From positions 10,183,888-10,247,887 of the forward strand of contig OZ025281.1 of the NCBI GenBank assembly GCA_964019165.1: 64,000 bases of DNA, given 5' to 3'. The position numbers and the translations under genes are program-made. Within the stretch, counting starts at the first letter, position 1; every line of letters begins with the position of its first letter. Below the pieces are notes generated by a model. It worked only from the letters and a program-made list of their open reading frames with translations, did no database searches and was not told the DNA's origin. This DNA is from Mastigias papua (lineage: Eukaryota; Cnidaria; Scyphozoa; Rhizostomeae; Mastigiidae). Below are positions 12,813 through 25,299 of this stretch, piece after piece.

Positions 12813-13145
12813 TTTAGGGTAGATTATGCGACTAATACACACTTACATTTATAATGGATTTGCTAAGCATTCATATTATCACGATTTGTGGGTGGCCCAG
12901 CTTTAAAATTTGAAATGCCATTGGCATTCAGTAAAAAAATTGTCGCTAAGTGTCGCCAGACCTTATGACTTCTAGTTTCCATAACGTTTTAGTTTCACAG
13001 AGTTGTCTCTAGCTATTGCTAGCTGTTTCTACCTATCGCTGAGTTAGAACATTTTCTAGATAGTTGCTCTATATGAGAACTTTTTACCAAAAAGTTTTTG
13101 TAAGTATATTTTCAAAATTTTATTGTAAGTAGGTTATGGTTTTAC

Positions 13146-13511
<366 letters not shown>

Positions 13512-13623
13512 GTTAATTTACATATTTTTGTTATGGAAGGCCCCTTGAAAATCAGTACTCCTGAAGGGCTACTCTCTTTAAATAGTTGAAATGAAAAATG
13601 AAATGAAATTAAAATCGCTGAAA

Positions 13624-14861
13624 ATGGCTTCGAAGAGAAAGCATGGCGATAGCTCTGAAGAATTCGAATCAACTGGTGGAAACAAAAGTGCATCTCCAAC
13701 AAAAACAAGTTCCAAACAAGTTCATTTGTTCAAAAATATGCACGGTTTCATTTAAAAACGAATGGAAAGCATTATACCCGATGACAGGGGTAAAACATGA
13801 TAAGTACAAGTTTCATTGCCTCCCTTGTGGAAAACGATTTAACTTTACGCCACCAGGGTTTGAGAGATGTAAAAGAGCATAGTAATAAGCCTTCTCACAA
13901 ACAAACTGATGCCTCCTGGAGGAAGAACACCTGTTTATCTTCTTTATATAGGTGATAAAGACGAAGCTTTTCAAAACAAAATCTTAAATGCGAAAGTTAT
14001 TGTCACAAACATTATTGCTCAAGATATACCTTGTGCATTGCAACTGCTGATCATCTTGCACAGCTCTTCAAAAATGTTTACCCCGATAGCAAAATTGCTG
14101 CATTATAAATTAGTGCCAGAACAAAAACTTTTGCGATGATTAGTAAGGTATCTGAGCCTTACTGCCACAGCTTCCATGTTGGCTACTGCAAAAACAATTC
14201 GTTCAGTGCTTGCCAAGACGGATCAAAAGATACTGGTGTACAAAAGATGAACCACGCTGCCGTAAGAAGAATTGCCATTAAGAATTCTGAAGCAGTGTCT
14301 GAGCATTCTATTAGTATGTGTCAGATTGAAGGAGAAGATGCAGGCAAAGCTTCCAACAATTTTGAAGGACTTGAAGAGTCATTTGAAGCAGATGAAAAAA
14401 CATGAAACAATTTTGCAAGTTTCACTGTAGATAACATAAATGTTATCGTAGGTATACAGAACTCTGTTGCGTCACGATTCTTACAGAAAAATCCCAGCAT
14501 ATTTATTAGAGGTTGCCCTTGTAATTCAACACACATAGCAGCAAGTCATACCAACGATGCATTTAGCAATGATGATATTTGTGTTGACTGTTTTTATGGT
14601 ATGCAAGGGCACCAGAAGAAAGGGAAAGCTAGCCCAGTACTATGAGTTTTGTGACCAGGGTAATCAGTCAGTTTTAAAGCACATCTCCGTTCATTGGTCT
14701 TACTTAAAAAGATGCATTCAAATAATGTAAAGAAGTACCCTGGCTTAAACCATCAGTGGCTTTAATTATAGCTGCAATATCAAGTTCTACCAACTTTAAT
14801 CTACTTCTTCAATGTGAAGAACCTACAGATCACACTTCAAAAGCCTCCTTGGAACATCTAT
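13624..14861 (+). pseudogene. hAT-type transposase-like relic, N-terminal and central part
   Basis: ATG at 13624 starts [11 protein letters not shown]. Following frame changes, a BED/C2H2-like finger region reads FHCLPCGKRF (13643-13882). Next come blocks found in invertebrate hAT-related (ZNF862/SCAND3-like) proteins: a degraded ADHLAQLFKNVYPDSKIAAL region with ARTKTFAMI, then CQDGSKDTGVQKMN (14136-14405), then a VDNINVIVGIQNS-VASRF region, then GCPC near 14510, then CVDCFYG, CDQGNQSVLKHIS and LLLQCEEPT up to about 14860. Many stops show it is inactive. The reading is interrupted at 14862 by a TIR element and resumes after 15969. The class assignment rests on remembered motif order. Confidence 0.62.
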
Positions 14862-15969
14862 GGGGCCATCCAAATAGTACATACGCACAAAGAGGGGAAG
14901 GGGGCTTAGCAATAAGCGTATGTTTGTGTACAAGGGGAGTGGGGGTCCAAGTAATAGGTACTTACACAATACCACCAATGCAGAAAACCATACTAGAAAT
15001 AGTGTACTTTCATTCGCGTAAATTCTACCATTGCCACCATGCTCACATCAAGAATGCATCTGGACTTGAATAGTAGAACCTGGATAGTTATTTGTAGCAA
15101 TCCATTGGAATGAGCCCTTGTACCTTGGTTACAGTCTGCTTGGGTAGCAGAAGCAGGCAAAAAGGAGGGATGATAAATTGAAAAGAGGAATATGTCCAAA
15201 ATGTTGAAGCTACTGGCGCATTGAAATTACAATGCTGCGCCACAAGAAATGTCACAATGTGAATGCTGTCGACAAACATACGAGTACTTTATGAAGATCA
15301 GCATTGCGGAAGAACCAAGTGTCGATGAAATGTATTCAGAAGATACCGTGACAGAGGATTGAATGAAGCCTTTTTAAGACTTTGAGATATTCTTGAAGGG
15401 CCATTTACTGACATTACACGTAGTTTTTATAAGAAATAGTTTATAAGAAAATGAGGCTCAAAAAGTCAAAATCTTTAAAAGATATTAAGAAAATCACAAG
15501 CCTCAAGCTCCAGAATTCATCTTTTTTAGGTGCCAGAAATCGATATCATCTCATTATTTGCAAGCTCCTTCACAAAGATCGAAACTTTCCATGATAATCT
15601 TGGCTACAAAAAGATCAAATTGCTTATAGCAAATAACTGTAACCTCTTTTAGCCAATTTACTCCAATGAAAGTTAAAAAAATCTCAGCCTCAATTTCGAG
15701 AAATTTAAGAAAATTTAAATAATAAGAAATAAAAATGTGTATTTAAGCAACTTGCAGCACAACATACGGACAACAACAATTTTTAATTACTTTGTTTTAC
15801 TTCTTGCTCAACTGCGTTGAACGATATCAGTAACAAACGGAGGGGGATTGTTCCGAAAGTACGTACACACGTAGGGGGGGGGTTTCAAAGAAGCGTATGC
15901 TTGCGTACAGGAGGGAGGGGGAAGTCGAAATTTATAAACTTTTTGCGTACGTACTATGTGGATGGCCCC
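14862..15969. mobile_element. 1.1 kb DNA transposon with 25-bp terminal inverted repeats
   Basis: Left end 14862-14886 begins GGGGCCATCCAAATAGTACA. The right end 15945-15969 is its reverse complement with 2 mismatches in 25. Just inside both ends lie G-rich stretches with an AGCGTATG motif repeated in direct orientation (about 14915 and 15893). No convincing transposase was read inside, so it is probably non-autonomous. No clear target duplication was seen and the superfamily is open. It sits within a hAT-type relic, so it is the younger insertion. Confidence 0.72.
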
Positions 15970-16415
15970 TAAGTAGAAAACGTGCCACAAGAATCATCTA
16001 GCCATTTGCATTAATTGGAATAAGCTCTATTTCAGCTATTGATTTAACAGATGGTTAGTTGGGAAAACGAAAGCAACACTCAATAGATTGATCATTGAAG
16101 GGGATATATACAAACATAAGTATGATAGTTTCCATACAGGAGCCCGTCTCTATTTTAAGTAAGCACTGCAGGACATTCAAAACAAATTTCCAATAAAAAA
16201 CGAGATAATTCACAATAGTGTGTTGTTTGATGTAGAAAAAAGAGACAGTAACATGGTCCAACATTGAGTTCTTTCTTCTGAAGTACTCAGTCGAACATGG
16301 TTGGAAGGTGTAGATAATGAAAAGGTATTTCAGAAGTTTATGGACTATCAGTCTTCGGCTGATGATGAGAATGGACAAAATTCAAGGCTAGATACCTCCC
16401 CTACGAAAGTTTGAA
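15970..16415 (+). pseudogene. hAT-type transposase-like relic, C-terminal part
   Basis: Continues the relic that breaks at 14862. With frame changes it reads VGKTKATLNRLIIEGDIYKH, then ALQDIQNKFPIKNEIIHNSV, then FDVEKRDSNMVQH, then a tail near DYQSSADDENG. Both the order and the content follow the part before the TIR element. Stops at several positions. The 107-residue minus-strand frame here is a shadow. Confidence 0.58.
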
Positions 16416-16559
16416 ACGTGAAAACACTAGGCCTAGGTAAGAAAATGATTCCGGTGTGAAATACAAAGCATAACTATGGTTGTATTCATTCTGTCTTCCC
16501 AACATGTACTCAACTTAGTACTTTCGTGCTAAATAATGTATCTGAAAATATTTTGTAAG

Positions 16560-17560
16560 ATATTCATATGAGAAAGTAAACAGAAAGGGAATTAATTTGC
16601 AAACGATTGAAAGTGGCAGGAAGTATAGAATTTTCGTTTGAAGACAGAATTGCTATCAAATACTATGAGAAAAAGGCTATTCCTTAAGAGAAATCGAAAA
16701 CAAAATTGGGTGCTTCAAGTCAGTGCGGTGTTGCGTTTCTAAAACTTACTAGCAAAAAACAGGCACTGTTGCAGTTCGCAAGAGGGAAGGATGGCCAATA
16801 ATGTTCTCTGAATAGTGATAAACGTGTCCAAAAGAATTCATCTCGAAAAAAGTGCCATTCTCATCTTCGTTCGCTTTATAGCCTGTTTAATGAGTTTTTA
16901 AAGAAGAAAGTCATCATGTCAAAAGTAAAGCGACTTCTTCATAAATATGGATTATAAAGCTACTCCAGATGCAAACTATACTTTGTCTATTTAATCAACA
17001 GAAATTATTGCTGTGAGATAGACCAAGGTATTGAGAGGATGAACACTTTGTAGTTTCCATCGATGATTTCAAATTAACTTTAAATAAAGTTTCAGGGACT
17101 TTGAGAGTATTACAGAGAAACAAGTGAAGCCAATAATTCTAACTATTTTCGACCATTACTTACCAATTCTTCTTCAGCAATGTTTTGGGAGCTCATTAAT
17201 AGTACGTGAACAGTCTGTTGGTACTACAGAACTTCACTATAGCACGAAAAAGCGGAAACATTCTTTTAGCATACTGAAAGCTCGGACGGAATAAAAGCTT
17301 TCAGTATGCTAAAAGAATGCTTCCGCTTTTTCGTGCTATAGTGAAGTTCATTGATAGTAATGGAGTAGGTCGACTTGTCCTACTCTCCGAATAAGTTGTT
17401 CTGTCAATACGCCGTATTATTGTGATCTTCTTCATAAAAATTTGATTCAATGCACAGAATCCATTTTGAGATGTTTGGAAGCTCCATTCATCTTTTAACA
17501 GAGCAACGCATCATCCATGCAGGCTGATGCATAAGGATATGTTTTGCCGTTGGTAGTGCA
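16560..17560 (+). pseudogene. Tc1/mariner-type transposase relic
   Basis: 16570-16800 translates to a helix-turn-helix region: FEDRIAIKYYEKKG, YSLREIENKIG, KTGTVAVRKREGWP. This matches the order of the paired-like DNA-binding part of Tc1-type transposases, including the 'GRP'-like end. Near 17045 a SIDDFK resembles a decayed catalytic D block. AMFWELI (about 17178) and SNGVGRLVLLSE (17350-17390) look like the two halves of the W-G-x-x-x-x-x-GVGRL region, separated by the hairpin at 17229-17349. Heavily broken. Confidence 0.5.
17229..17349. repeat. near-perfect 54-bp-arm hairpin, TA-flanked MITE core
   Basis: Arms 17229-17282 and 17296-17349 are inverted repeats with one mismatch in 54 and a 13-nt spacer. 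The inner 17242-17336 unit (GCACGAAAAAGC ... GCTTTTTCGTGC) is bounded by TA on both sides, and a related unit is at 20267-20327. Imperfect flanking repeats TCATT-ATAGTA occur near 17194 and 17348. It fits a palindromic mariner-type MITE; a transcribed small-RNA hairpin is an alternative. Confidence 0.8.
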
Positions 17561-19475
17561 AAACTTGTCCCTTGGACTAGTCATTCTTACAATATTATAA
17601 TTGTTACAAATTACTGGCTTTTCTTGAAACGAAAGCTGCAAATCAATCCTCCAAAGAATAACAAAGAGGTAATGACAAGAGCATTTAAAGAATGACCAGA
17701 GATTCCATAAATGTAAACTGGTGAAGTTTGATAATCAATTCTACAATGTGAATAGGCTGTACTGGAAAACGTGATTATTTGAAAAAATATTGAATTTTCG
17801 ATGTTCATAAATATATATTTTTATAATTTAAAGATAAGTAATTGTTCCACGACTGGGTGAAGTTTGACAGAGGTTTAAACAAAAGTTACGCAATAATTAA
17901 TTTTTTTATTTGCTACAAGTTTTCAATTGACAGTTGCTCTGCAATCATTACCTGATATGAACACAACACGCTGCAGGCCTTTGGCAAAAGCCAAGATTTC
18001 GGTGCAATATTCCTCCTTATCAAGCACTGAATGAACCCTGTATCCTATGGAACATACTCTACGTGTAAAGAAAATAAATGGTCGTATATGTGCTTTCATA
18101 ACAAAATATATTTCTACATGTAACACACGGAACTTTTTATGCAACAGATATTATCAACAAATTGGTATTTCTCGTCTGCAGTAATGTATACCAGTTTTCT
18201 TTAACAGAAAGTTGTCCATGTGCAGATACAGACATGTCATAGTTGGCATTACTTTGTCAATATAAATTTTTAAACATCACCATTTGTCATAGTGATTAAA
18301 TTACAATTGTACGCCTCACGAATAACAGGCAGTGTAAAATTGACTGTTTCAAAATTGATATATGATAATGTGTTAACGATCGAAAACCAATAATAATACT
18401 ACAAACTAAAACGGACAGAAAAAAAGAAAAAAAAGTCATGGTTAGACGTCAATCAAATCTAAATTAGCCCAGTCTTTGTTTTGACAGGAAAAGTATAATA
18501 TGTGCAGTGAATCACATGAAGCATACAGGACACCTAAAGCGCTCATTGAAATGTTCACAAAGTTTACTGCATTATATGAAGACGATAGCTAGAGAACAAG
18601 GGACATATATATAGTCAACTTACGATCACTGTTGACCTTGAAATTACTCTCAAAACCAAACGGTAGGTTAAAGAATATATAAGAAATTAGTTTGTTTATT
18701 GTTCAAGATGAGATATGAGATCTAGTTTAAATGTTTCCCCATTAATCAAGCCTGGTGATAGAAATGAAAGTAGGTCAGTATAAATCGACCATTTAGCGAT
18801 ATACGAGAAACTTTTTGAAAGGCACAAGAGAACGGATTAGTTTATCACCCATGGTCAAGGTGGCTTTGCAGCTTGATACCATATGCTGTAAAGTTTCACT
18901 TTGTAGACAGAAAGAGCAAGATCGTGATTGGGCGAGAGACCATTTATGAAGGCTTTTCTAGTATCCGTTGACAGCAATAAATCAACACACACATGCACTA
19001 AATAATTTATAAGTAGGGCAAATATCGTTGAACTTGCTTTCGGGAGCTCTGCACGTTTTCTACATCACTCAGAATAGTTTAATTTTTGATGCTGAGAGCT
19101 AGGATTTCAGAGGAGTGATTGTTGATAGCCAGTCTTTGTGAGAAAACGTTTGTATGAGAAATGTTTTGCTACCCTGGTAGAGTGTGCATGCCAAACACTA
19201 GCATCAACTTAGAGGGAAGTTTCCTTTAATTCTTCTCTACAATCAACTACGTCATTATGGATTCCCATGGGACATCAAAGCCGTGGTCAGAAACTCCCTA
19301 TAGGCAAAAGACATAAGGAAAGCATGACTACACCTTAGTACTTCGAGTCTTTTTATCATTAAGGATCCTGTTTGAACAAAGAAAGTAACTCTCCAATAAA
19401 CAATATAACAGCTTAAAATGTTCTTCAATATTTCTTCTTATCAATCCTGCAGTTGAAAAAATGACTATAATACTT
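17561..19475. other. AT-rich intron sequence of predicted gene A
   Basis: No coding motif, RNA or repeat recognised; only short shadow frames. Confidence 0.5.
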
Positions 19476-19700
19476 TCAGATGCTCCTCAAGTCTATGCTT
19501 GAGAGCAACAATAGAATGTAAACTTCAAATGTTAATTGGTAGTTCGTTAATGCAAGATGGACATTGGAACCAGAAAAATTTGTTGCAGCTTCTGTTCTGA
19601 CCCTTAGAAACGCGTAAAGTAGCTTTATTGCTTCTTGTACCATAATTTTGGTAAACTCTTTCACCATAGAACGCAAGATTTGAAATATTAGGGAGCTCTC
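19476..19700 (-). pseudogene. LINE C-terminal relic
   Basis: On the minus strand a frame reads NYGTRSNKATLRVSKGQNRS, a cysteine region, ELPINI and then ALKHRLEEHL. This is the usual order at the C-terminal end of Jockey/CR1/L2-type LINE polyproteins (Y-x-TRS ... R-x-S ... LP-x-x-I ... FK-x-x-L). Only about 70 residues remain. Confidence 0.5.
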
Positions 19701-20011
19701 ATTAAGGTTGACAGGTAGCTGGGTTGAAGCAAACCATTGAAAGTGCCAAAAATATTTCTGCCCCCAAAATAATCATGCAAAAATTCCTAAGACCCCACAA
19801 AATATGCAAAACTATTCTATATCCCCATTGATGGAATTATTGTTGTCCTGCAAATTATCAAGATGTGTATGAAGTTAACATCTAAAAGTATCAACATAAT
19901 ATGTGATCATGGAAAGCCAAATGAGCTTCAATTTTGTGTTTTGGTACTAATGAAGTAATGTGACAAAGATAAGCACATTGAAATCCTGTAAAGTTTACAT
20001 AGATACTAAAG

Positions 20012-20237
20012 CAAAAAAAAAGCTAAGGATAGAAAACAAGAAATCTGCTTCAATGAGGTAAAAGAAAAAGATAAAATAATTGTGCCAAAATGTATTGAAG
20101 TTTTGCAGAAGCTTGCCCCAATGTTGCCAAAACGCATTAGGCATGGAAACTCCAGCTCGTCTTCAAGATATCGCCTAAATGCCTTGACTAAATTAATTGT
20201 GACTAGGGTATATGCAGATGGTAGTGAAGAAGAATAA
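20012..20237 (+). other. open frame without start, unrecognised
   Basis: A stop-to-stop frame of about 75 residues, lysine-rich first, then PKRIRHGNSSSSRYRLN and a TAA at 20235-20237, with no ATG. It could be a transposon relic or an exon. I recognise no family, and no clear splice acceptor precedes it. Confidence 0.25.
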
Positions 20238-20266
20238 GTATGTTGATATAAAAGAAATTCATAATA

Positions 20267-20327
20267 GCTCAAAAAAGCTGGAACATTCTTTATGCATAGT
20301 ATACAGAATGGTCAAGCTTTTTCGAGC
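20267..20327. repeat. short TA-flanked hairpin related to 17242-17336
   Basis: GCTCAAAAAAGCTGGAACATTC at the left and its imperfect reverse complement at the right (GAATGGTCAAGC...CGAGC), bounded by TA on both sides. The arms resemble those at 17242-17336, so these are two members of a palindromic MITE family. Confidence 0.6.
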
Positions 20328-21074
20328 TATAGATAAGAAAGAGCCTTACAATTTGAAAAGAGCTTCTTGATAGATAGCCTACATCCAAAAACAAGAATAG
20401 AATGAAAAACAGCAAGGGAGGCAAACGCAAAGAAAGATATGTGCCAAAGAATACTGTACAGTATGTTCAAAAAGAGTCAGGAAACAGCCACAGTGATGGG
20501 GGATTCTTGTTTTTTTGTTTATATACCTGTACTTAATACAAAATACAATACAATATGCAATACCAAACTTCTTATATACCTGTACTTAATACAAAATACA
20601 ATACAATATACAATACAATATGCAATACCTTTTTTACAAACAAAAAACTATGCCATTGTGAGTTTGATAGGCATAACTACCTAATGGCCATGTAACAGAA
20701 AGTAGTACAGATAATATGGATAATACAAATGCCAAGGACTACACCAAAATCCAAGTAGCCCCTCATTAGAGAGGATTAGCTTAAAAAGTATGTTCAGAAT
20801 ATCTTAGAAGATAGAAAATCTTGGATGAATCGAAAGTAACATAGTAGATTGTGGTATAATGGAGGATTCTCCATCAACCTCAGTCTCTGACAATCCTAAT
20901 GTAAAAGATCGTAATGCTGTAAACCTGTAATATAGCTGCCATAAAACAGCTCTTGTCAAATTTGTCAAAACGTACCCTGGTTTTATACTCCAAAAAAGTT
21001 CCTAATAAGCTTGTGAACCCCTACAAAAAATCTTCAAAAAATTCCATATCTTTGCACGTTTGCTTTCGCCTAGC

Positions 21075-22190
21075 TACTTGTCATACTTCAACGGAGCTCC
21101 TTTAGTTCCTTGCCAACACTTGAAGATCAGAAGATCTGCTCGAAACTCTTTCTGGTTTAATATCGTCATAAACCCGGGTCGGTATAGAGCATTTTGCTGA
21201 TACAATTGCTTTGTATATTGATTCACCTCCATGACTCGTCAGTGACTGCCTCATTCCTTTCAAAAGCTTAGTTCGTACTGCCACACTTTTTAAAGTGTTT
21301 TGTAAACGCTCTTTCATACTAAGGCTAGGGTTCAAAAACACTCCAAGATATTTGTAACCACTCACAACGTGTATCAAATGATACCAAAAAGCATGGCGTC
21401 TGTTTTTCCTTTTTCAAATTTATGATAAGCTTGTTGTTCTATAACCATTTCGCAATGTTTGGCATATCACTTGTCAGAGCTTTCTTCTCCTCACCTATGC
21501 TTTTTGAGACACGTATAAGACAGTGTCATCAGCATAAAGTTGGGTGTTACATACTTTGATAACCGTCGCTAGATCACAATAGACGTCCCAGAATTGAGCC
21601 CCAAGGGGCTCGTATTTGACACATTGGCTTGAAGATTTCGAATAGCCTCATTGATCCACTGGTATCCATCATTTAGCTAGCTTTCAACCCAAAATAGTTC
21701 TGTACCACTGATACCATAATAGGGAAGTTTTCAGTACTACTGACTGCTGACTAGTGTCGTAAGCTTGTTAGAAATCAACAACCACCTGTTACTTTTCCAT
21801 GATCCATTGCTCGTCCAATATTGTCTGTGAACAGTGCAACGGCAAGTTCTGTATTATATCTCTTCCTGAAGTCAAGCAGACATGATGGTAACATTTTAGT
21901 ATATTCTAAATAGTCAGCTATTTGTTGGTAGATAATTCTCTATAATATTTTGGATAAAATAGGTAGTACAGGTATTGGATGATAATTATCAGGCAATGCC
22001 TATTCCAGACTTACGGAGTGGAAGAAATCTTGCGATCTTCAGTTCATTTGGAACTAAAGAAGTTTTAAGTGACAAATTTATGATTTGTCTGAAAGGTCTT
22101 GGAATAATTTCAGCTCCGTCTTTCAACAGTCTTGATGGTAGGTTATCATGACGGGGGGATCTTGTCGAATTTAGCTGAGCAAAATGCCTT
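21075..22190 (-). pseudogene. LINE reverse transcriptase relic
   Basis: A minus-strand RT decayed into pieces. Nearest the 3' end is an intact frame, 21102-21377, with YKYLGVFLNPSLSMKERLQ and GESIYKAIVSAKC (the post-RT 'LG-x-x-LD' and 'K-x-x-IYK' region). Upstream, about 21500-21560 gives a DDT-like block, about 21595-21620 a degraded GPQ-LGP turn, and about 21840-21890 an F-R-x-x-YNTELAVA block. This order places it in a Jockey-superfamily LINE; the clade is uncertain. Confidence 0.6.
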
Positions 22191-22444
22191 CAAACTATTT
22201 CCTTTGAAACTGATTGAAATTTAAATTTGGCATCTCCTGGCCTATCGCACCATCATTTCGCCATAAGGAGAGGGTATTTTGATACGAGATAAACGACTTA
22301 TTAACATCATTCTTGTTGAAGTCTTTATAAATTCTTGGCCAGCATAACTTCATAACACAGGAGCAGTTCAACGGTACTGATATATAACAGTATACGGTGA
22401 GAAGGGAGCCTGTCATCCCCAACATCGAACACTAAGTAGGACTC

Positions 22445-22521
22445 ATTGGAGGGCACTAATATCCTTCTCTAGAGTTTAACCGGGCGCTTTAACTTAGAGG
22501 AGGATATCAGTGCCTTCCAAT
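22445..22521. repeat. short imperfect inverted repeat
   Basis: ATTGGAGGGCACTAATATCC at the left pairs with GGATATCAGTGCCTTCCAAT at the right (2 mismatches), with a spacer of about 37 bp. It could be a small MITE or a cruciform-forming palindrome. No clear target duplication was seen. Confidence 0.6.
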
Positions 22522-22529
22522 ACTACTAG

Positions 22530-24000
22530 AAAATGCATTATTAGATATCGCACACTTAGGTAAATACACTGTTTTCTACCCATGGATGTAACATTCTCTA
22601 TCTTATCTTTCATTCAACTGGAAATTCGGCTTTTAACATAAAGTATATCAAATAAATGCACATTTTCTCAAATTTCAAAGTACTTAGGCCGATAAATGCT
22701 AGGAATGATAATGAAATGTGAACTTTCTTTTTATCATCAATTGCTGACAGATTATAAAACATACCCTAACCCAGAATTCTAAGTGCTGCCATAGTATTAC
22801 AGATACATGTAAAATTGTTTTGGTTTCTGATACTTTGCAAAAGCTACAGCGTGCTTGTTTTCTTCTTTGGCAGGAAACAGAACTTCAAAACAGTCACCTG
22901 CTCCGAAACTTAAATTTGATTGGCTGATGACTGAAAAAACTGCCTTTCAAGTCCGTACATAGCGTGATTTCTGTCTTTGGTCGTAAAAGACAAACAAATA
23001 TCAAACATACTTGATCTCAAACACTGTCGCTGAAGACTAAACTTTTTTCCAAAGTATCACCCAAAAGTTTACATTTCAGAAAGGGTACTTACATTTCTAG
23101 AACTTATGATCAGGGTTTTCAAGGAGGGGGTTTATCACCTTTTTGCGAGCACTCCATGGTTTTTAGAAGGACTATACCTCCTTTATTTGGTATGTGCCTA
23201 AAAAGAGAAGGAAGCACAATCCACACCAGGAATTTTCAAAAAGCATTGAATAGTTGTATAAAATCCAGAGCTTTTATAACCAAGCAAAACATTCAGATTT
23301 AATAAGCGAAAGGATAAGCTAAAGAGAGTATATAACAAAGACACCGAGTCTTATACGCATACTTTGCAATAGTTTTCAACTTGATCTCATTCAATAAAGA
23401 ATGTTAATTTTAAAATATTACAATGCGGCCACTCATTAAGTACAGGACGTGTATTATTGGCTGTCTGTAGAAGGGAGATAACTGAATACTAATGCTTACT
23501 GACATACCACAGTAATAAATAATGCACTATGGGAACTACTGCCATTGCCTGTATGCCATTTAGGCACATTTGCTTTCAGTGGGAAGTTTGTATTAGGGTA
23601 TTTGAGCCTTCTCATATTATAGATATGTTTATCTTATCTGGACAGGGCTTCTAGACTTTTTGCTCAAAGAATATGAATGACTAGATTCAGTTTCTGGTAC
23701 TTCTAACCCTAGGAGTACCCAACGTGCTCCTCATGCAGAAATCACTAATTTAACATTGTTTTGGTAAAGTATACATTCACATATATTCTAAGAAACTAAA
23801 TGTTCAGTTCTCCAATGCCAAGTAAACTTAGAAAATTTAAGTTATTTTAGTTTCCAAAATAAAGATCATTATTCTTATACTATGTAGTAATGTATCCTCT
23901 TTTGGCAAAGTTCATTGGCTTTTAAGTTCATTGGTAATTTTACTAATGGAAGTGTCAGGCAACAAAATGGAAAAAAGACCCTACTTATTGGTATACATTC
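22530..24000. other. AT-rich sequence, nothing recognised
   Basis: Only shadow frames. It lies inside predicted intron 1 of gene A. Confidence 0.45.
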
Positions 24001-24025
24001 CAATTTTTAAGCTCAAGAGAGTTTT

Positions 24026-25290
24026 TTGATAAGAGCTTGGAATAATGCAATTAAATTAAACGCCAGAAAAACAATTAAAATTTGTGGCACACCTTTCATC
24101 TTTTTGATAATAATGAATCTGTCTTTTAATTCTATGAATGTGATGCAAGTTGTAATGCAGACCTTACAGTCACAAGCTTATGCAGAAGTATTTTTGAGAA
24201 ACAGTCACAAGCAAATAAATAGTGGTCTCCCTCAGGGATCTGTGCATGGATCTCTGCTTTTTAATATTTTTATCAATAATATATTTCATACGGACTTGGA
24301 TTGCAACATCTGTACTTTTGCAGATGACATCACACTCTTTTCATGCAGGCAATCGTTGGATATGGTGATTACTGAAGTACAGAACGCCTTAACATACATC
24401 CTCACTTGGTTTGATCAGAACGGGATGGTTGCCAACGCTGTAAAAAATTCCGTATGATGTTTCTTGAAAAAAAGTAGATAATGAGGTTTATCTAAATGTG
24501 AATGGGAAATTAATCCCTGAAAATGAGCAAGTGGCAATTCTTGGCGTTACTATTGATAGCGATCTCAATTAATAGTATTTTCAAACCACCCAAAGAAAAT
24601 TGCGGTAGAGTAAATCATAAGACCAGTTCTCTAGTTAGATGACGCGAGCACATCTGTGAACACAAGCCAAATTATTAATTAATGCGGTCGTGATGTCAAA
24701 TTTCCAATAATGTCCTGTAATACTGTTGCTTTGTAGTAGAGCAGCAGACAACTTAATAAACAGAACGACCAAACGTTCAATGAGAATAACCTACAATAAT
24801 GATAATGAAGAGGCGCTTGATGCACTCATGTAAAAACATGAAACTTTGACGATTCAAAAGAGAAATTTGCAGAAGCTAATGGTGGAAATACATAAGATGA
24901 TCAGCCACTTAAATCCTCCATATATGTGGGATTTCTTCACCAAGACAGAGGTGGAATATGATTTTAGAATTAAGCTACTCTGCGAGCTTCCACTTGCCAG
25001 ATCACAGAGATTTGGTACACACTCATTGAACTTTAACAGAGTATACCCTGGAATAGTCTCAATGATGGAAGCAAGGTCGCACAGAGTTTAGACATATTCA
25101 AACAAACAATCAAATCCTGAAATGGCTCTGATTGCACGTGTAATATTTACAAATACTAACTATTACTATACTTACTTTACTTTATTCTATTTTATGTAAA
25201 TTAATAGGTTCATTTATTTTAGTATTTGCTTAACATGCTGGTTTTAATCAGTTACTATAACTACTGTATATTTATACTAACAATAAAGAG
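24026..25290 (+). pseudogene. LINE family B relic (RT and C-terminus)
   Basis: 24026-24457 encodes part of RT: GLPQGSVHGSLLFNIFINN (the PQG-LGPLLF block with changes) and CTFADDITLFS (the catalytic F-A-D-D). Broken frames follow, then 24846-25091 with NLQKLMVEIHKMISHLNPPY and MWDFFTKTEVEYDFR, and at about 25125 a degraded C-T-C-x-I-x end. The same C-terminal blocks occur in the copies at 50, 56 and 58 kb. It ends near AATAAAGAGG at about 25285. 5'-truncated and mutated. Confidence 0.75.
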
Positions 25291-25299
25291 GCTTATGAA

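Noticed and set aside
16055..16378. 107-residue minus-strand frame with hydrophobic runs
   Set aside because: Shadow of the hAT-type relic's C-terminal part on the plus strand.
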